A stretch of DNA of 55,821 nt, taken from positions 1-55,821 of the forward strand of contig JAQYVU010000018.1 in the NCBI GenBank assembly GCA_030145385.1. Reading direction: 5' to 3'. The notes beneath the pieces are model-generated. The model saw only the letters and a program-made list of their open reading frames with translations, was not told the DNA's origin and did not search any database. How positions within the stretch are numbered: the first letter of the stretch is position 1; each line of letters opens with the position of its first letter. This document shows positions 22,401 to 31,621 of this stretch, piece by piece. This stretch comes from Desulfococcaceae bacterium (GTDB lineage: Bacteria > Desulfobacterota > Desulfobacteria > Desulfobacterales > Desulfosalsimonadaceae). The translations under genes and the position numbers were made by a program.

Positions 22401-23092
22401 ATATCCGATGTCTTTAAACCATCACGAAAATCCTTATACCGCATGGCTTTGCGTGCCTGGCGGCGGAGGCTGTTCATCTGTTTTTTAATTTCATCAATAA
22501 TATCATTTAATCGCAGCAGATTCTGGTTGGTTGAATTAACCTTGCTGATGGCTTCATTCTTTCTGGTTTTATAACGGGTAACACCTGCGGCTTCTTCAAT
22601 ATAGGTTCTTCTTTCCTCCGGTGCCGCGTCCGTGATGGCGCCGATATTTCCCTGTTGAACAATGGCGCATGACCTTGCCCCCATCCCGCTGCCTAAAAAT
22701 ACATTATGGATATCTTTAAGCCGGCATGGCTGTTTGTTGATCAGGTAAGCGCTTTCCCCGGACCGAAAAAGTCGGCGGGTTATCATAATTTCAGTTAACT
22801 GGCTCAGGCCGGCTTCAACAGTATCCGGGGTATCATTGGAGAGCGTCAGTGAAACTTCGGCCATATTCAGCTGAAGCCTTTTTTCAGTGCCTGAAAAAAT
22901 GACATCCCCCATGGATTTCCCGCGGAGTTGCTTGATGCTCTGTTCTCCCATTACCCATTTGATTGCATCAATAATATTACTTTTTCCGCAGCCGTTTGGA
23001 CCGACAATCGCGGATATTCCGGCGGGAAAGTCAATTGTACACTTGTCCGGAAATGATTTAAATCCTATGATTTCGAGTCGTTTTAGCCGCAT
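19481..23092 (-). CDS. smc: Chromosome condensation ATPase SMC
   Basis: The 1,203-residue protein is full-length SMC: the head opens MRLKRLEIIGFKSFPDK with Walker A GPNGCGKSN (Lys37), then a first long coiled coil (about 170-500), a hinge near 520-680 (GILGITADGLEPKPGFEIAL, GRSGFIPITAL), a returning coiled coil, and the C-terminal head with signature LSGGEKALSAIAFIF and Walker B LLDEIDAPLDEAN. SMC with ScpAB extrudes loops and separates chromosomes. scpA/scpB are not in the window. ftsY follows directly. Confidence 0.96.
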   Translation of the reverse strand: MRLKRLEIIGFKSFPDKCTIDFPAGISAIVGPNGCGKSNIIDAIKWVMGEQSIKQLRGKSMGDVIFSGTEKRLQLNMAEVSLTLSNDTPDTVEAGLSQLTEIMITRRLFRSGESAYLINKQPCRLKDIHNVFLGSGMGARSCAIVQQGNIGAITDAAPEERRTYIEEAAGVTRYKTRKNEAISKVNSTNQNLLRLNDIIDEIKKQMNSLRRQARKAMRYKDFRDGLKTSDILVSVYYHELYTSQITGTRNLLSEIKEKDSTHAFELQKLTAALDKIKSDRFSKDQIILQKKSEKTDAEKTVDKLKNDLKYLRNEEKRLYAEITGLDAAIIDLEAKNQKLKDEIAEESVKRKNLGIEIEENKISLGEKTSETQEIQTQLSQLQKTLEEQKKQLMGLMAQKAKYQNIFKNAESNKENLSQRIKRIRKDEAELSEKITKLKKTASDAKETLQDITDARESIRQRIAEKKERLDDQSTQLGKQIKTVNILLNDRNKAKSEFMALKKMDDNYEWYKDGVKAVMTQQNINSDNSSSAENNGILGITADGLEPKPGFEIALEAALGESLQYIVIKDQEAGLASINYLKQSNTGRSGFIPITALKKTSKEISQPDPNLPLLINHVTVKAGYEEMFTELLEGVAVAEDFEAALKLCTPANGYCKVVTKNGDAISSNGIMVGGSQDKLSGIYKKKLELKQLSNTLTELDTALESGQKVQTNLESAVKQLEMEIQKLTVQKMNFEKESIDAEKKHFQASESLKHTLSHYEIISLEKEKLLGEKTDIEDEISAHDAALSEISKNEESAELEIKKITDRISSLSSQIKAFNQSEMDLKLSLTKFNAELENTTKTLNRLKEFQTEGLKQTEQIKKDIIIKTQKSEQAADEIEAAEKKLSNTLESLNSINMELKEHDADYQNIVEEISKTDNTINQTRSIIEEAQGKVHQLELELSGFNIKRENVVNRFLDRYSQSFSQSLTDFRETVQSEDFSIEKTEAALASFRKKIDRIGDVNLGAIEAYEEQKTRHDFLMQQRDDLVEAIDDLQSVIKKINRITQKLFMEMFHSINEQFKAMFPRLFAGGSAWLELTQPNNPLETGVELMIHPPGKKVTRLSLLSGGEKALSAIAFIFSIFLINPASYCLLDEIDAPLDEANTNRFNELLKIIGEKSQIIMISHNKRSMEFSDMLFGVTMGESGVSKLVTVDIEKLSGRAHSRN

Positions 23093-23566
23093 ATAGTATT
23101 GTGGACACCGATTTGCAGTGTTAATGGGTATTGAAAATGACAGCCATGAAAAATTTCGAGATTAATACGGTCAGTGTTTTTTGGTGGCAGTATTAAAATA
23201 TCGCTTTATTATTGCAGAATTTTTTTTATTTAACCTAAATAAAATACGCTGTGCAATAAAAAACTCATTCTCTGATGGCTGAAATGTCCAATTTTATAAG
23301 TAAACGTGTATAAGTTCATAAATTCGTAAGCTGTATTGACGATTCGAATGCTCTCAGAATACGATCATCTCCAAGGCCGGCAAAATATCTTGACTCAATA
23401 TAAAGGATAGTTAAAAATAAAACATTTATACAAATAGTTATTTAATATCTCGTGTATATTCTTCAGTCACAGTTTTTTTCTTGATATTTCAAATTATAAT
23501 ATTTTTGCTTCGGTCACGCCTGCCGGATAAAGAGACTGGCCGGTCTGATTTGTCAGGATAATTAAT
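23093..23566. other. Divergent intergenic region between smc and the hybrid kinase
   Basis: About 470 bases without a gene. It must hold divergent promoters. One weak candidate on the plus strand is TTGACG (23336-23341) with TACGAT (23360-23365), spacing 18. No operator repeat or riboswitch stood out. Confidence 0.35.
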
Positions 23567-26500
23567 ATGCTTACAATTCCCGGCTACAGTATTGCCCGTC
23601 AGATCCATGACGGTCGCCGGTCACAGCTTTTCCAGGCAACCCGGTCAATTGATAATCTTCCTGTCATTATCAAAACATTAAAAAATAAATTCCCCTCCCT
23701 ATCTGAAAATCTCAGTTTTCAACAGGAATACAGTATCCTTCAAAATGCCGGATCCTATGGTATTGTCCGGGCGCATGCAATGGAAACCCTGCAAAATGTC
23801 ACCATGATTGTCATGGAGGATTTCGGAGGGATTTCCCTGGACAGGGCACCTGAGGTTAAAAAATTAAAACTGCCTGAATTGCTGACACTTTTTATCCGAA
23901 TTGCAGAGATCCTGGATGAAATGCACCAGCAATCAATTGTTCATAAAGATATTAATCCGTCCAACATTGTCTGGAATCCGGATACCGGCCAAACCAAGAT
24001 CATTGATTTCGGCATTTCTGCTAAAGTATCAAAAGAAAAAACAGACCGGCTGCCTTCGGATGTATTTGAAGGTACCCTGGCATATATGTCTCCGGAACAA
24101 ACCGGCCGAATGAACCGGTCTCTGGATTACCGTACGGATTTATATTCTCTGGGGGTCACGTTTTATGAACTTTTAACCGGGCAGCTGCCCTTTACCGCCC
24201 GTGATTCAATGGAATTGGTGTATGCGCATTTTGCAAAAACACCAATCCCGCCCTGTGCCATAAAACCTGAAATTCCTGAAATCCTGTCGGATATTATATT
24301 GAAACTGATGGCAAAGATGGCGGAACATCGCTATCAAAGTGCAATCGGCCTGAAAGCGGACCTTGAATTATGTCTTCAGAATATTCAGGCCGACGGCACG
24401 ATAAAATTTTTTAAAATAGGCCGAAAAGACATTTCCGACCAGTTCCGTATCCCTCAAAAACTTTATAACCGCAGTAGTGACATTCAATCCCTGCTTGTTG
24501 CATATGACTGTATAAGTCTGGGTGCCAAGGAAGTCATGATGGTCGCCGGGTATGCCGGCGTTGGAAAATCTTCACTGGTCAATGAAATACAGAAAATGGT
24601 GGTCAGCCGGGGCGGATATTTTATTTCCGGAAAATTTGATCAGTTTAAACGCGATATCCCTTATGAACCGCTTATTTTTGCATTCCGGAAACTTGTTTTG
24701 CAGTTACTTTCCCAGAGTGCTGATGCTGTCAGTTACTGGAAGGAGAATCTGTCAAACGTTCTGGGAATTAACGGTCAGGTGATTGTCGATGTAATCCCCG
24801 AACTTGAAATGGTTATTGGAAAGCAGCCATTGGTTCCGGCATTGCCGTCCGTTGAATCACGCAACCGGTTTCATGTTGTTTTTCAAAATTTTGTCAGTGT
24901 GTTTTCAACTAAAAGACATCCGCTGGTTATTTTTCTTGATGATTTACAGTGGGCGGATTTGCCGACACTTAATTTAATTGAGTTACTGATGACCGGCACT
25001 GACGGGAATCATTTGCTGATAATCGGTTCATACCGGGATTTAGAAGTTGGTGATGCGCATCCGTTAATGGAAGTTTTGGCTAACATCCGGCAAAACAGTA
25101 TCAATGTCAGCACGATCTATTTAAAGCCCCTTGAACTGCAGCATGTCAAACAGTTGCTTGCCGAGACATTTTTTTCCGATTTGCCAAGTGTCTCTGAACT
25201 GGCTGAACTCTGTTTTAAAAAAACCTATGGCAATCCTTTGTTTTTAAATCAGCTGCTGCTTCTGATGTATGATGAGGACCGTATTCAATTTAATAAAAAT
25301 AACGGAAAGTGGGAATGGGATATTGAAAAACTCAAACAGGTAAAGATTACGGACAATGTCGTCGATTTAATGGTCAAAAAGATTAAAAAGCTTCCGGAAG
25401 AAACATTTAGCCTGCTAAAAACCGCTGCCTGTATCGGTAATCACTTTGACGTGAAAACCCTTTCCAGGCTCAATGGGATTCCTCCGCGAAATATTGCAGG
25501 CATACTGTCCCTGCCTTTACAGGAAGGCCTTGTGGAGCCTTTTGTTGATGTGAATGATTACTATCGGATTTCCCAAAATAAAACTTACGGGATTTCCTAC
25601 ACGTTTTCCCATGACCGTGTGCATCAGGCGATTTATTCCATGGTCGATATTGATCAGCGGAGCAGGCTTCATTTGGAAATCGGGCGCTTTCTGCTGGATA
25701 ACAATTCTAAAATCAAAAGTGCTGATAATTTATTTGATATTGTCACACACTGGAATCTGGGCCAAAACCAGATCGAAGACAGCATTGATTTGAAATTGGT
25801 CGCCGAGTTAAATTTAAAGGCCGGGAGAAAGGCCAAAACAAGTGCCGCATTTGAATCTTCCTATTATTATTTCAAGACAGGGATTGAAGTGCTGAAAAAC
25901 AAACCATGGGAAAACAGCTATGATCTGACACTTGATTTATACACTGAAGCCGTGGAGTCAGCTTATTTAAATTCCGATTTTATCCAGATGGAGCTGATGG
26001 CAGATGAAGTATTGAATCATGCAAAATCCTTTATCGATAATATCAAAATTTTTGAGGTCCGGGTGCTGGCCTACATTGCCCAAAACAGGCTGACCGATGC
26101 GATTGATACGGCACTGTTTGCGTTAAAAGACCTGAACATTCATTTTCCTGAAAAGCCAGGGGCTTTTCATATTTTAAGAGGCCTGGTTCGAACAAAACTG
26201 CTTTTGAAAAATAAAAGTGCCGATCATTTCATTGAAAAGAAATTTATGGACGATCCGGTCAAGACAGCGACCATCAGAATGCTGACGCGCATGTCTTCTG
26301 CTGCTTTTTTTTCACATCCCGAGTTGCTCCCCTTGATTACCTTTCAACAGATTAAATTGACACTCAGGCATGGTGTTGCATCTGATTCAGCGGCCGCTTT
26401 TGCCATTTTCGGTCTGCTTGAATGCGGTGTCACCGGCAATATCAAGTCCGGTTGCTTCTATGGAGAGGTGGGCCGGCAGATGCTGAATCGTCTGAAAGGC

Positions 26501-29236
26501 CGTGAACTTGAAACCAAGGTCCATGTGATTTTAAATTCACAGATTCGTCACTGGAATGAACATGCCGGCAAGACGCTGGCCCCTTTGCTGGAAGCGTATC
26601 AGAGCGGGCTTGAAACCGGTGATCTGGAATATGCCGCTTATGCCGTTCATATATTCTGCTGCAATTCATTCTGCCTTGGCAGGAACCTGGCGGGACTGGA
26701 AGGCCATTTTAAATTCTACGGTGAAATTATCCGGCGGTTAAATCAGAAAACTGCTTACAATTTTCATCAGATATGGCATCAGAGCCTGATGAACCTGCAG
26801 GGAAAAAGCAATACAACGGAAATTCTGTCCGGTGATATCTATAATTCGGAACAAATGCTGCCAATCCATGAAGCGGCAAATGACCGGACCTCCATTTTTG
26901 ATGCCTACTTACATCAAATGATGCTTTCTTTCATGTTTGGCAATTATTCAGGAGCCGTAAAATATGCTCAAATGGCTGAAAAATATGCTGATGGCGTTAC
27001 CGGAATGCTGTATGTTCCGGTAATGGTTTTTTATGCATCATTGTCACGGCTCGCCTGGTGCCGTTTTCTGAGTGGACGCAAAAGAAAACGACTATTGAAC
27101 AAGGTTCGCCGGGACCGGAAAAAAATGAAAAAATGGTCCTGTTTTGCCCCTGAAAATTTTTTGCATAAGCTGTATTTGATTGATGCGGAATATTTTCGAG
27201 TCACCGGTAATGAGAAAGAGGCCAGAAACTGTTATTCCCAGGCCATAGAACTGGCTTCAGAAAACGGGTATATCAATGAACAGGCCATTGCCAACGAACT
27301 CTATGCACAATTCTGGATTGAAATTTCCGAGAAGGATATCGGTTATTTATATCTGGCCCGTGCCAGGCAGGGGTATCAAATCTGGGGAGCGAACGCCAAG
27401 GTAGATTTTATCGACAAAACCTATTCCGACGGTTTCAACAAACCGCTTGAATCAGCTGTTCACAAGCCGGGAGATGCTGTGGATATAACCACCATGAGTT
27501 CCGGTGACATATCTTCTTCCATTGATACCCTGTCGGTTGTGAAGGCTTCACAGGTGATTTCCGGTGAGATCCGGCTGGACGAACTGCTGAAAAAATTAAT
27601 GAACATTGTCATTGAAAATGCAGGGGCTGAGTCCGGGAGTCTGGTGATCAGGCGGGAGGACGGCCTGTATGTTGAAGCTGAGAAACTAAAAGATGTTGAT
27701 GAGATTAAATTATTGCATTCGGTTCCCCTTGATGATGCCAATCTTCCGGCATCGGTTATTCATTTGGTTGAACGGACCCTGGAACCCGTTTTTTTTGATA
27801 ATGCGTCTGAAAAAGATTTTTTTTCAAAAGATACTTATATTAAAAGCAAAAAACCGAAATCTGTTTTGTGCATGCCGGTTATTCACCAGAATAAACTGGT
27901 CGGGGTTTTATATGCTGAGAATAATTTTATAACCGGGGCATTTACTAAAAAACGTCAGAAAACACTTGAAATTTTATCTTCACAGGCTGCTATATCCCTC
28001 GATAATGCGCTACTTTACGAAGAACTCAAACGAACCGAGTCAAAATGGCGGACATTAATCCGGACAGCCAAAGAGGGATTTATTGAGTTTGATTCTGAAT
28101 CCTATATAACAGAAGTGAATCCGGAAATGTGTTCTATCTTAGGCATGGAGCGCTCCGATGTCATCGGCAGAAATCTTTTGTCCACCGTTGATCAGCACAA
28201 CGCGGATATTTTTCGAAAAGAACTGGAATTAAGAAAACAAGGCAAACGCAGCACTTATGAAATTACATTTTTAAAACCGGATAATGCGGAAGTGCACTGC
28301 CTGATCAAGGCAACGCCTATTTATGAAGAGACTTCCCAGGTCGGTTCATTTGCTATGGTAACCGATATTACGGAAAGAAAATTTGCGGAAGAAGAAATCC
28401 GTAAATTAAACGAAGAGCTCGAAGAACGGGTAAAATCAAGAACTGAAGAGCTTGAGGCATCCCTTGAAAGACTCAAGGCAACCCAGAAACATCTTGTTGA
28501 ATCGGAGAAAATGGTCTCGCTCGGAAGGCTTGTGGCCGGTGTGGCACATGAAGTCAATACGCCCATAGGCGTTGCGGTCACGGCAGCCTCTTTTCTCAAT
28601 GATAAAACGCAGATTCTTTCTGAAAACTATTCGATCAACGAAATGTCTCAGGAAGATTTTGAAAAATACATCCAGGCAGCGGAAGAATCATCCCGGCTGA
28701 TTCTCTCAAATTTGCTCCGGGCAGCAGACCTGGTCAGGAGCTTTAAGCAGGTTTCAGTGGATCAGTCCGCAGAAGAAAAAAGGGTGTTTGGGCTGAAGCG
28801 GTATATTGATGAGCTGTTAATAAGTATCCGGCCCAAATATAAGAATACACAGCACACTATCCAAATCATCTGTTCGGAAAAAGTGAAGGTCAAAAGCTAT
28901 CCCGGCGCATTTGCGCAGATACTCACAAATCTGGTGATGAATTCATTAATTCATGGATTTGACGGGATTGAAACCGGCACAATTGTTATTGAGATCACCC
29001 GGCATGATCAGGAAATCCGTATGCAATACAGTGACAATGGCAGGGGTATGAATGAAGATACCCTTAAAAAGATTTACGAGCCATTTTTTACGACCAAACG
29101 ATCTCATGGCGGAACCGGGCTCGGCATGCACCTGGTTTACAATTTGGTCACCCAGAAGATCGGCGGTGTTCTCGAATGTTCGAGCTCCCCCGGAAACGGA
29201 ACCATTTTTACAATTTCTTTTCCCCAGTTGTCATAA
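23567..29236 (+). CDS. Hybrid Ser/Thr kinase - AAA ATPase - GAF - PAS - histidine kinase
   Basis: This 1,889-residue cytoplasmic protein joins several signalling parts. A Ser/Thr kinase domain (about 1-280) has the catalytic HKDINPSN (Asp128) and DFG motif (IIDFGISAK). A large STAND/AAA-type ATPase follows (Walker A AGVGKSS, Lys334; Walker B VIFLDDLQWAD), then a helical-repeat region to about 1300, a GAF domain (about 1325-1480), a PAS domain (about 1490-1610), a coiled coil, and a HisKA/HATPase pair with phosphoacceptor His1661 (VAHEVNTP), N-box LTNLVMNSLIHG and DNGRGMNED/GGTGLGMHL. The family is known as multi-sensor hybrid kinases; ligand and partner are not predictable. No response regulator lies beside it. 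The aminotransferase starts 37 nt downstream. Confidence 0.9.
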   Translation: MLTIPGYSIARQIHDGRRSQLFQATRSIDNLPVIIKTLKNKFPSLSENLSFQQEYSILQNAGSYGIVRAHAMETLQNVTMIVMEDFGGISLDRAPEVKKLKLPELLTLFIRIAEILDEMHQQSIVHKDINPSNIVWNPDTGQTKIIDFGISAKVSKEKTDRLPSDVFEGTLAYMSPEQTGRMNRSLDYRTDLYSLGVTFYELLTGQLPFTARDSMELVYAHFAKTPIPPCAIKPEIPEILSDIILKLMAKMAEHRYQSAIGLKADLELCLQNIQADGTIKFFKIGRKDISDQFRIPQKLYNRSSDIQSLLVAYDCISLGAKEVMMVAGYAGVGKSSLVNEIQKMVVSRGGYFISGKFDQFKRDIPYEPLIFAFRKLVLQLLSQSADAVSYWKENLSNVLGINGQVIVDVIPELEMVIGKQPLVPALPSVESRNRFHVVFQNFVSVFSTKRHPLVIFLDDLQWADLPTLNLIELLMTGTDGNHLLIIGSYRDLEVGDAHPLMEVLANIRQNSINVSTIYLKPLELQHVKQLLAETFFSDLPSVSELAELCFKKTYGNPLFLNQLLLLMYDEDRIQFNKNNGKWEWDIEKLKQVKITDNVVDLMVKKIKKLPEETFSLLKTAACIGNHFDVKTLSRLNGIPPRNIAGILSLPLQEGLVEPFVDVNDYYRISQNKTYGISYTFSHDRVHQAIYSMVDIDQRSRLHLEIGRFLLDNNSKIKSADNLFDIVTHWNLGQNQIEDSIDLKLVAELNLKAGRKAKTSAAFESSYYYFKTGIEVLKNKPWENSYDLTLDLYTEAVESAYLNSDFIQMELMADEVLNHAKSFIDNIKIFEVRVLAYIAQNRLTDAIDTALFALKDLNIHFPEKPGAFHILRGLVRTKLLLKNKSADHFIEKKFMDDPVKTATIRMLTRMSSAAFFSHPELLPLITFQQIKLTLRHGVASDSAAAFAIFGLLECGVTGNIKSGCFYGEVGRQMLNRLKGRELETKVHVILNSQIRHWNEHAGKTLAPLLEAYQSGLETGDLEYAAYAVHIFCCNSFCLGRNLAGLEGHFKFYGEIIRRLNQKTAYNFHQIWHQSLMNLQGKSNTTEILSGDIYNSEQMLPIHEAANDRTSIFDAYLHQMMLSFMFGNYSGAVKYAQMAEKYADGVTGMLYVPVMVFYASLSRLAWCRFLSGRKRKRLLNKVRRDRKKMKKWSCFAPENFLHKLYLIDAEYFRVTGNEKEARNCYSQAIELASENGYINEQAIANELYAQFWIEISEKDIGYLYLARARQGYQIWGANAKVDFIDKTYSDGFNKPLESAVHKPGDAVDITTMSSGDISSSIDTLSVVKASQVISGEIRLDELLKKLMNIVIENAGAESGSLVIRREDGLYVEAEKLKDVDEIKLLHSVPLDDANLPASVIHLVERTLEPVFFDNASEKDFFSKDTYIKSKKPKSVLCMPVIHQNKLVGVLYAENNFITGAFTKKRQKTLEILSSQAAISLDNALLYEELKRTESKWRTLIRTAKEGFIEFDSESYITEVNPEMCSILGMERSDVIGRNLLSTVDQHNADIFRKELELRKQGKRSTYEITFLKPDNAEVHCLIKATPIYEETSQVGSFAMVTDITERKFAEEEIRKLNEELEERVKSRTEELEASLERLKATQKHLVESEKMVSLGRLVAGVAHEVNTPIGVAVTAASFLNDKTQILSENYSINEMSQEDFEKYIQAAEESSRLILSNLLRAADLVRSFKQVSVDQSAEEKRVFGLKRYIDELLISIRPKYKNTQHTIQIICSEKVKVKSYPGAFAQILTNLVMNSLIHGFDGIETGTIVIEITRHDQEIRMQYSDNGRGMNEDTLKKIYEPFFTTKRSHGGTGLGMHLVYNLVTQKIGGVLECSSSPGNGTIFTISFPQLS

Positions 29237-29273
29237 ACCTTTAATTCATATTAAAATTATTCCGGAGACAAGT

Positions 29274-30509
29274 ATGAGCGCATCAAAAGACCGGGTGATT
29301 GAGCTAAACAAAGGGTATGTGTGCCCGGATAAAATAAGAATTTTTAACCAGATCGGAATTGACCTGGTCATCGGTAAGCGTGAAGGGCCTTATATCTATG
29401 ACCTTGACGGAAAAAAACTGATTGATATCCATATTAACGGCGGCACCTATAATCTGGGGCACCGGCACCCGGAAATTATTAAGACGATGAAAGAAGCCCT
29501 GGAAATGCCGATCGATATCGGCAATCACCACTTTCCCAGTCTGTTGCGGGGACAAGTGGCTGAAATGCTGGTCACCCTTTGTCCGGGAGATATGAAATAC
29601 TGCGTGTTTGCCAGCGGCGGCAGTGAGGCTGTCGATATTGCAGTTAAATCCGCACGACACGCCACCCAAAGAAGAAAAATCGTCTCTATTGACAATGGAT
29701 ATCATGGCCGCACCGGTCTTTCGGGGGCTGTAGGAAATACCAAAAACGCCGCATTTTTTTTAAGTGACACGCCCGATGATTCTGTGACGGTCCCGTTTAA
29801 TGATGTTTTCGCAATGAAAGGTGCGCTTTCAAAAGAAGATATTGCAGCGGTGATCCTTGAAACCATTCCCGCTACCTTAGGTTTTCCTTTACCTGAAAAC
29901 GGATATCTGGCAGAAGTCAAATCCATTTGCGAGCAGACCGGCACACTGTTTATTGCAGATGAAGTGCAGACCGGCCTTTCCAGGTCCGGAAAAATCTGGG
30001 CCATTGAAAAATTTGGTGTTGTTCCCGATATCATTGTTTCTGCAAAAGGGCTGTCCGGCGGAATGTATCCGATTGCCGCTGCAATATTAAACGAAAAGGC
30101 CGGTTCATGGCTTTTAGAAGACGGATTTGCCCATGTTTCCACTTTTGGCGGCTCTGAAATCGGATGTCATATTGCAAAAAAAGTACTCGAAATTATCAGC
30201 CGGCCGGAAACCCTGGATCATGTGAACAGGGTTTCAAAATACCTGGCAGATTCACTTGAAAAACTTCAGGAAAAATACTCCCACCTGATTGAAGTTCGCC
30301 AATGCGGATTAATCGCCGGACTGAAATTCGAAGGAGAAATAGGCGCTGTCACGATGTCAAAAGCATTGTATGACAATGGGGTCTGGGCAATGTTTTCCGG
30401 TTATGATCTGTCAGTGCTGCAGTTTAAGCCCTATCTCTTTACTGATGAGGTGCTGGTGGACGAGTTGATGGATAAACTTGAAAAATCAATTGTTCAGTGT
30501 ACGTCATGA
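29274..30509 (+). CDS. Class III PLP-dependent aminotransferase
   Basis: From the ATG at 29274 (GGAG ribosome site) the 411-residue protein shows the class III pattern: GGTYNLGHRHPEI, FASGGSEAVDIAVKSAR, the signature LFIADEVQTGLSRSGK and the PLP lysine in SAKGLSGG (Lys258). Enzymes of this class move amino groups from omega- or alpha-amines (ornithine, 4-aminobutyrate, glutamate-semialdehyde and others). The substrate is not evident. A longer frame upstream overlaps the kinase gene and is not family-like. It stands between a signalling kinase and an unknown kinase-fold-like gene, so the set may make or modify a small molecule; this is inference. Confidence 0.85.
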   Translation: MSASKDRVIELNKGYVCPDKIRIFNQIGIDLVIGKREGPYIYDLDGKKLIDIHINGGTYNLGHRHPEIIKTMKEALEMPIDIGNHHFPSLLRGQVAEMLVTLCPGDMKYCVFASGGSEAVDIAVKSARHATQRRKIVSIDNGYHGRTGLSGAVGNTKNAAFFLSDTPDDSVTVPFNDVFAMKGALSKEDIAAVILETIPATLGFPLPENGYLAEVKSICEQTGTLFIADEVQTGLSRSGKIWAIEKFGVVPDIIVSAKGLSGGMYPIAAAILNEKAGSWLLEDGFAHVSTFGGSEIGCHIAKKVLEIISRPETLDHVNRVSKYLADSLEKLQEKYSHLIEVRQCGLIAGLKFEGEIGAVTMSKALYDNGVWAMFSGYDLSVLQFKPYLFTDEVLVDELMDKLEKSIVQCTS

Positions 30510-30539
30510 GTCGATAAATTATTAAGAGGTTTCGTCAAA

Positions 30540-31484
30540 ATGAATGTAGATCCGACACTTCTCGGCGAATTTGAAGATTCATTAAATCCGGCATTTCCTG
30601 ACAAAAGCGGAATTTTACCCGAAATTCTCGGTTACGGTGAAATCTCAACCACCTTTTCTCTGGCATCCATGCCGGATGTTGCGTTTAAAAGAATGCCGCC
30701 TTTTGAAAATCCCGATCAGATCACGGCATATAAAACAGCAGTGAAAAATTACTGTTCGCTGCTGTCGGATGTCTGCGGCATCCGTGTGGCTGAGTATCAC
30801 TTTTATGAGCTTTTTAATTGTCATGAAGAACATGTTCTTTATGTTGCACAAACCCGGCTGCCCCGTGAAACCATCGGGCATAATGTATTGAAATCCGCAA
30901 CCCGCCAGGAGCTTGAAGCCATGCTCCCCGCTTTGATGGAACGACTGATTCTTCTTTTTAAATTTAATCGTGAAAACCGGCGAAACGAGTCCATCGGCCT
31001 TGATGGCCAATTGTCCAACTGGAGTTTTCAATCATCAGCTGAAAATAATGTGGATCCTGTCTATTTCGATATTACGACGCCGCTGTTCCGGGTGAATGGC
31101 AAAGAGCAGCTGGACACGGAACTTTTTTTAAAAAGCTGTCCGTCCTTTCTGATCTGGCTGGTTCGCTGGCAGTTTCTGGACGAAGTGCTGGATCGCTATC
31201 ATGACGTTCGCCTGATTTTAATCGATATGGTCGCCAATTTTTACAAAGAAGGCCGTGATGATCTGATTGATCCCGCTTTATCGATTATCAATTCATATCT
31301 TGAAAAAGAAAATCAGGATAAACAGATCCGGAACCTGAAAAAATCCGAAATAGACAGCTATTATAAAAATGACGCGTTTATCTGGGCATTGTTTTTGTCG
31401 CTCAGGCGTTTTGACCGGTTTGTGAAAACAAAAATATTCAGGCAGCGGTATAACTTTATTCTGCCGGGTAAGATAAGCCGGTAA
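30540..31484 (+). CDS. Unknown protein with kinase/phosphotransferase-like pattern
   Basis: The 314-residue protein is not assigned to a named family. Some features recall aminoglycoside-phosphotransferase-type folds: an N-terminal glycine loop and lysine (EILGYGEISTTF then VAFKRMPPF near 28-52), a possible catalytic loop GLDGQLSNWSFQ near 155-166 in place of HGDxxxxN, and VYFDITTPLF near 176-185 in place of the metal-binding IDxD. The usual histidine is absent, so activity is doubtful. It starts 30 nt after the aminotransferase and is likely co-transcribed. No signal peptide or membrane span. Confidence 0.6.
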   Translation: MNVDPTLLGEFEDSLNPAFPDKSGILPEILGYGEISTTFSLASMPDVAFKRMPPFENPDQITAYKTAVKNYCSLLSDVCGIRVAEYHFYELFNCHEEHVLYVAQTRLPRETIGHNVLKSATRQELEAMLPALMERLILLFKFNRENRRNESIGLDGQLSNWSFQSSAENNVDPVYFDITTPLFRVNGKEQLDTELFLKSCPSFLIWLVRWQFLDEVLDRYHDVRLILIDMVANFYKEGRDDLIDPALSIINSYLEKENQDKQIRNLKKSEIDSYYKNDAFIWALFLSLRRFDRFVKTKIFRQRYNFILPGKISR

Positions 31485-31621
31485 TCACTTAATTTTTTTT
31501 CGTGTATTTTCTTATTTTAAGGTATAGGATTTTCTTTATAGGTTAATTTTTGGCAATTTTGAACTTTTCAATCTTATCCGGAATATCCGAAATATCCGGG
31601 CCCTGAAAAGGATGCAATGCG

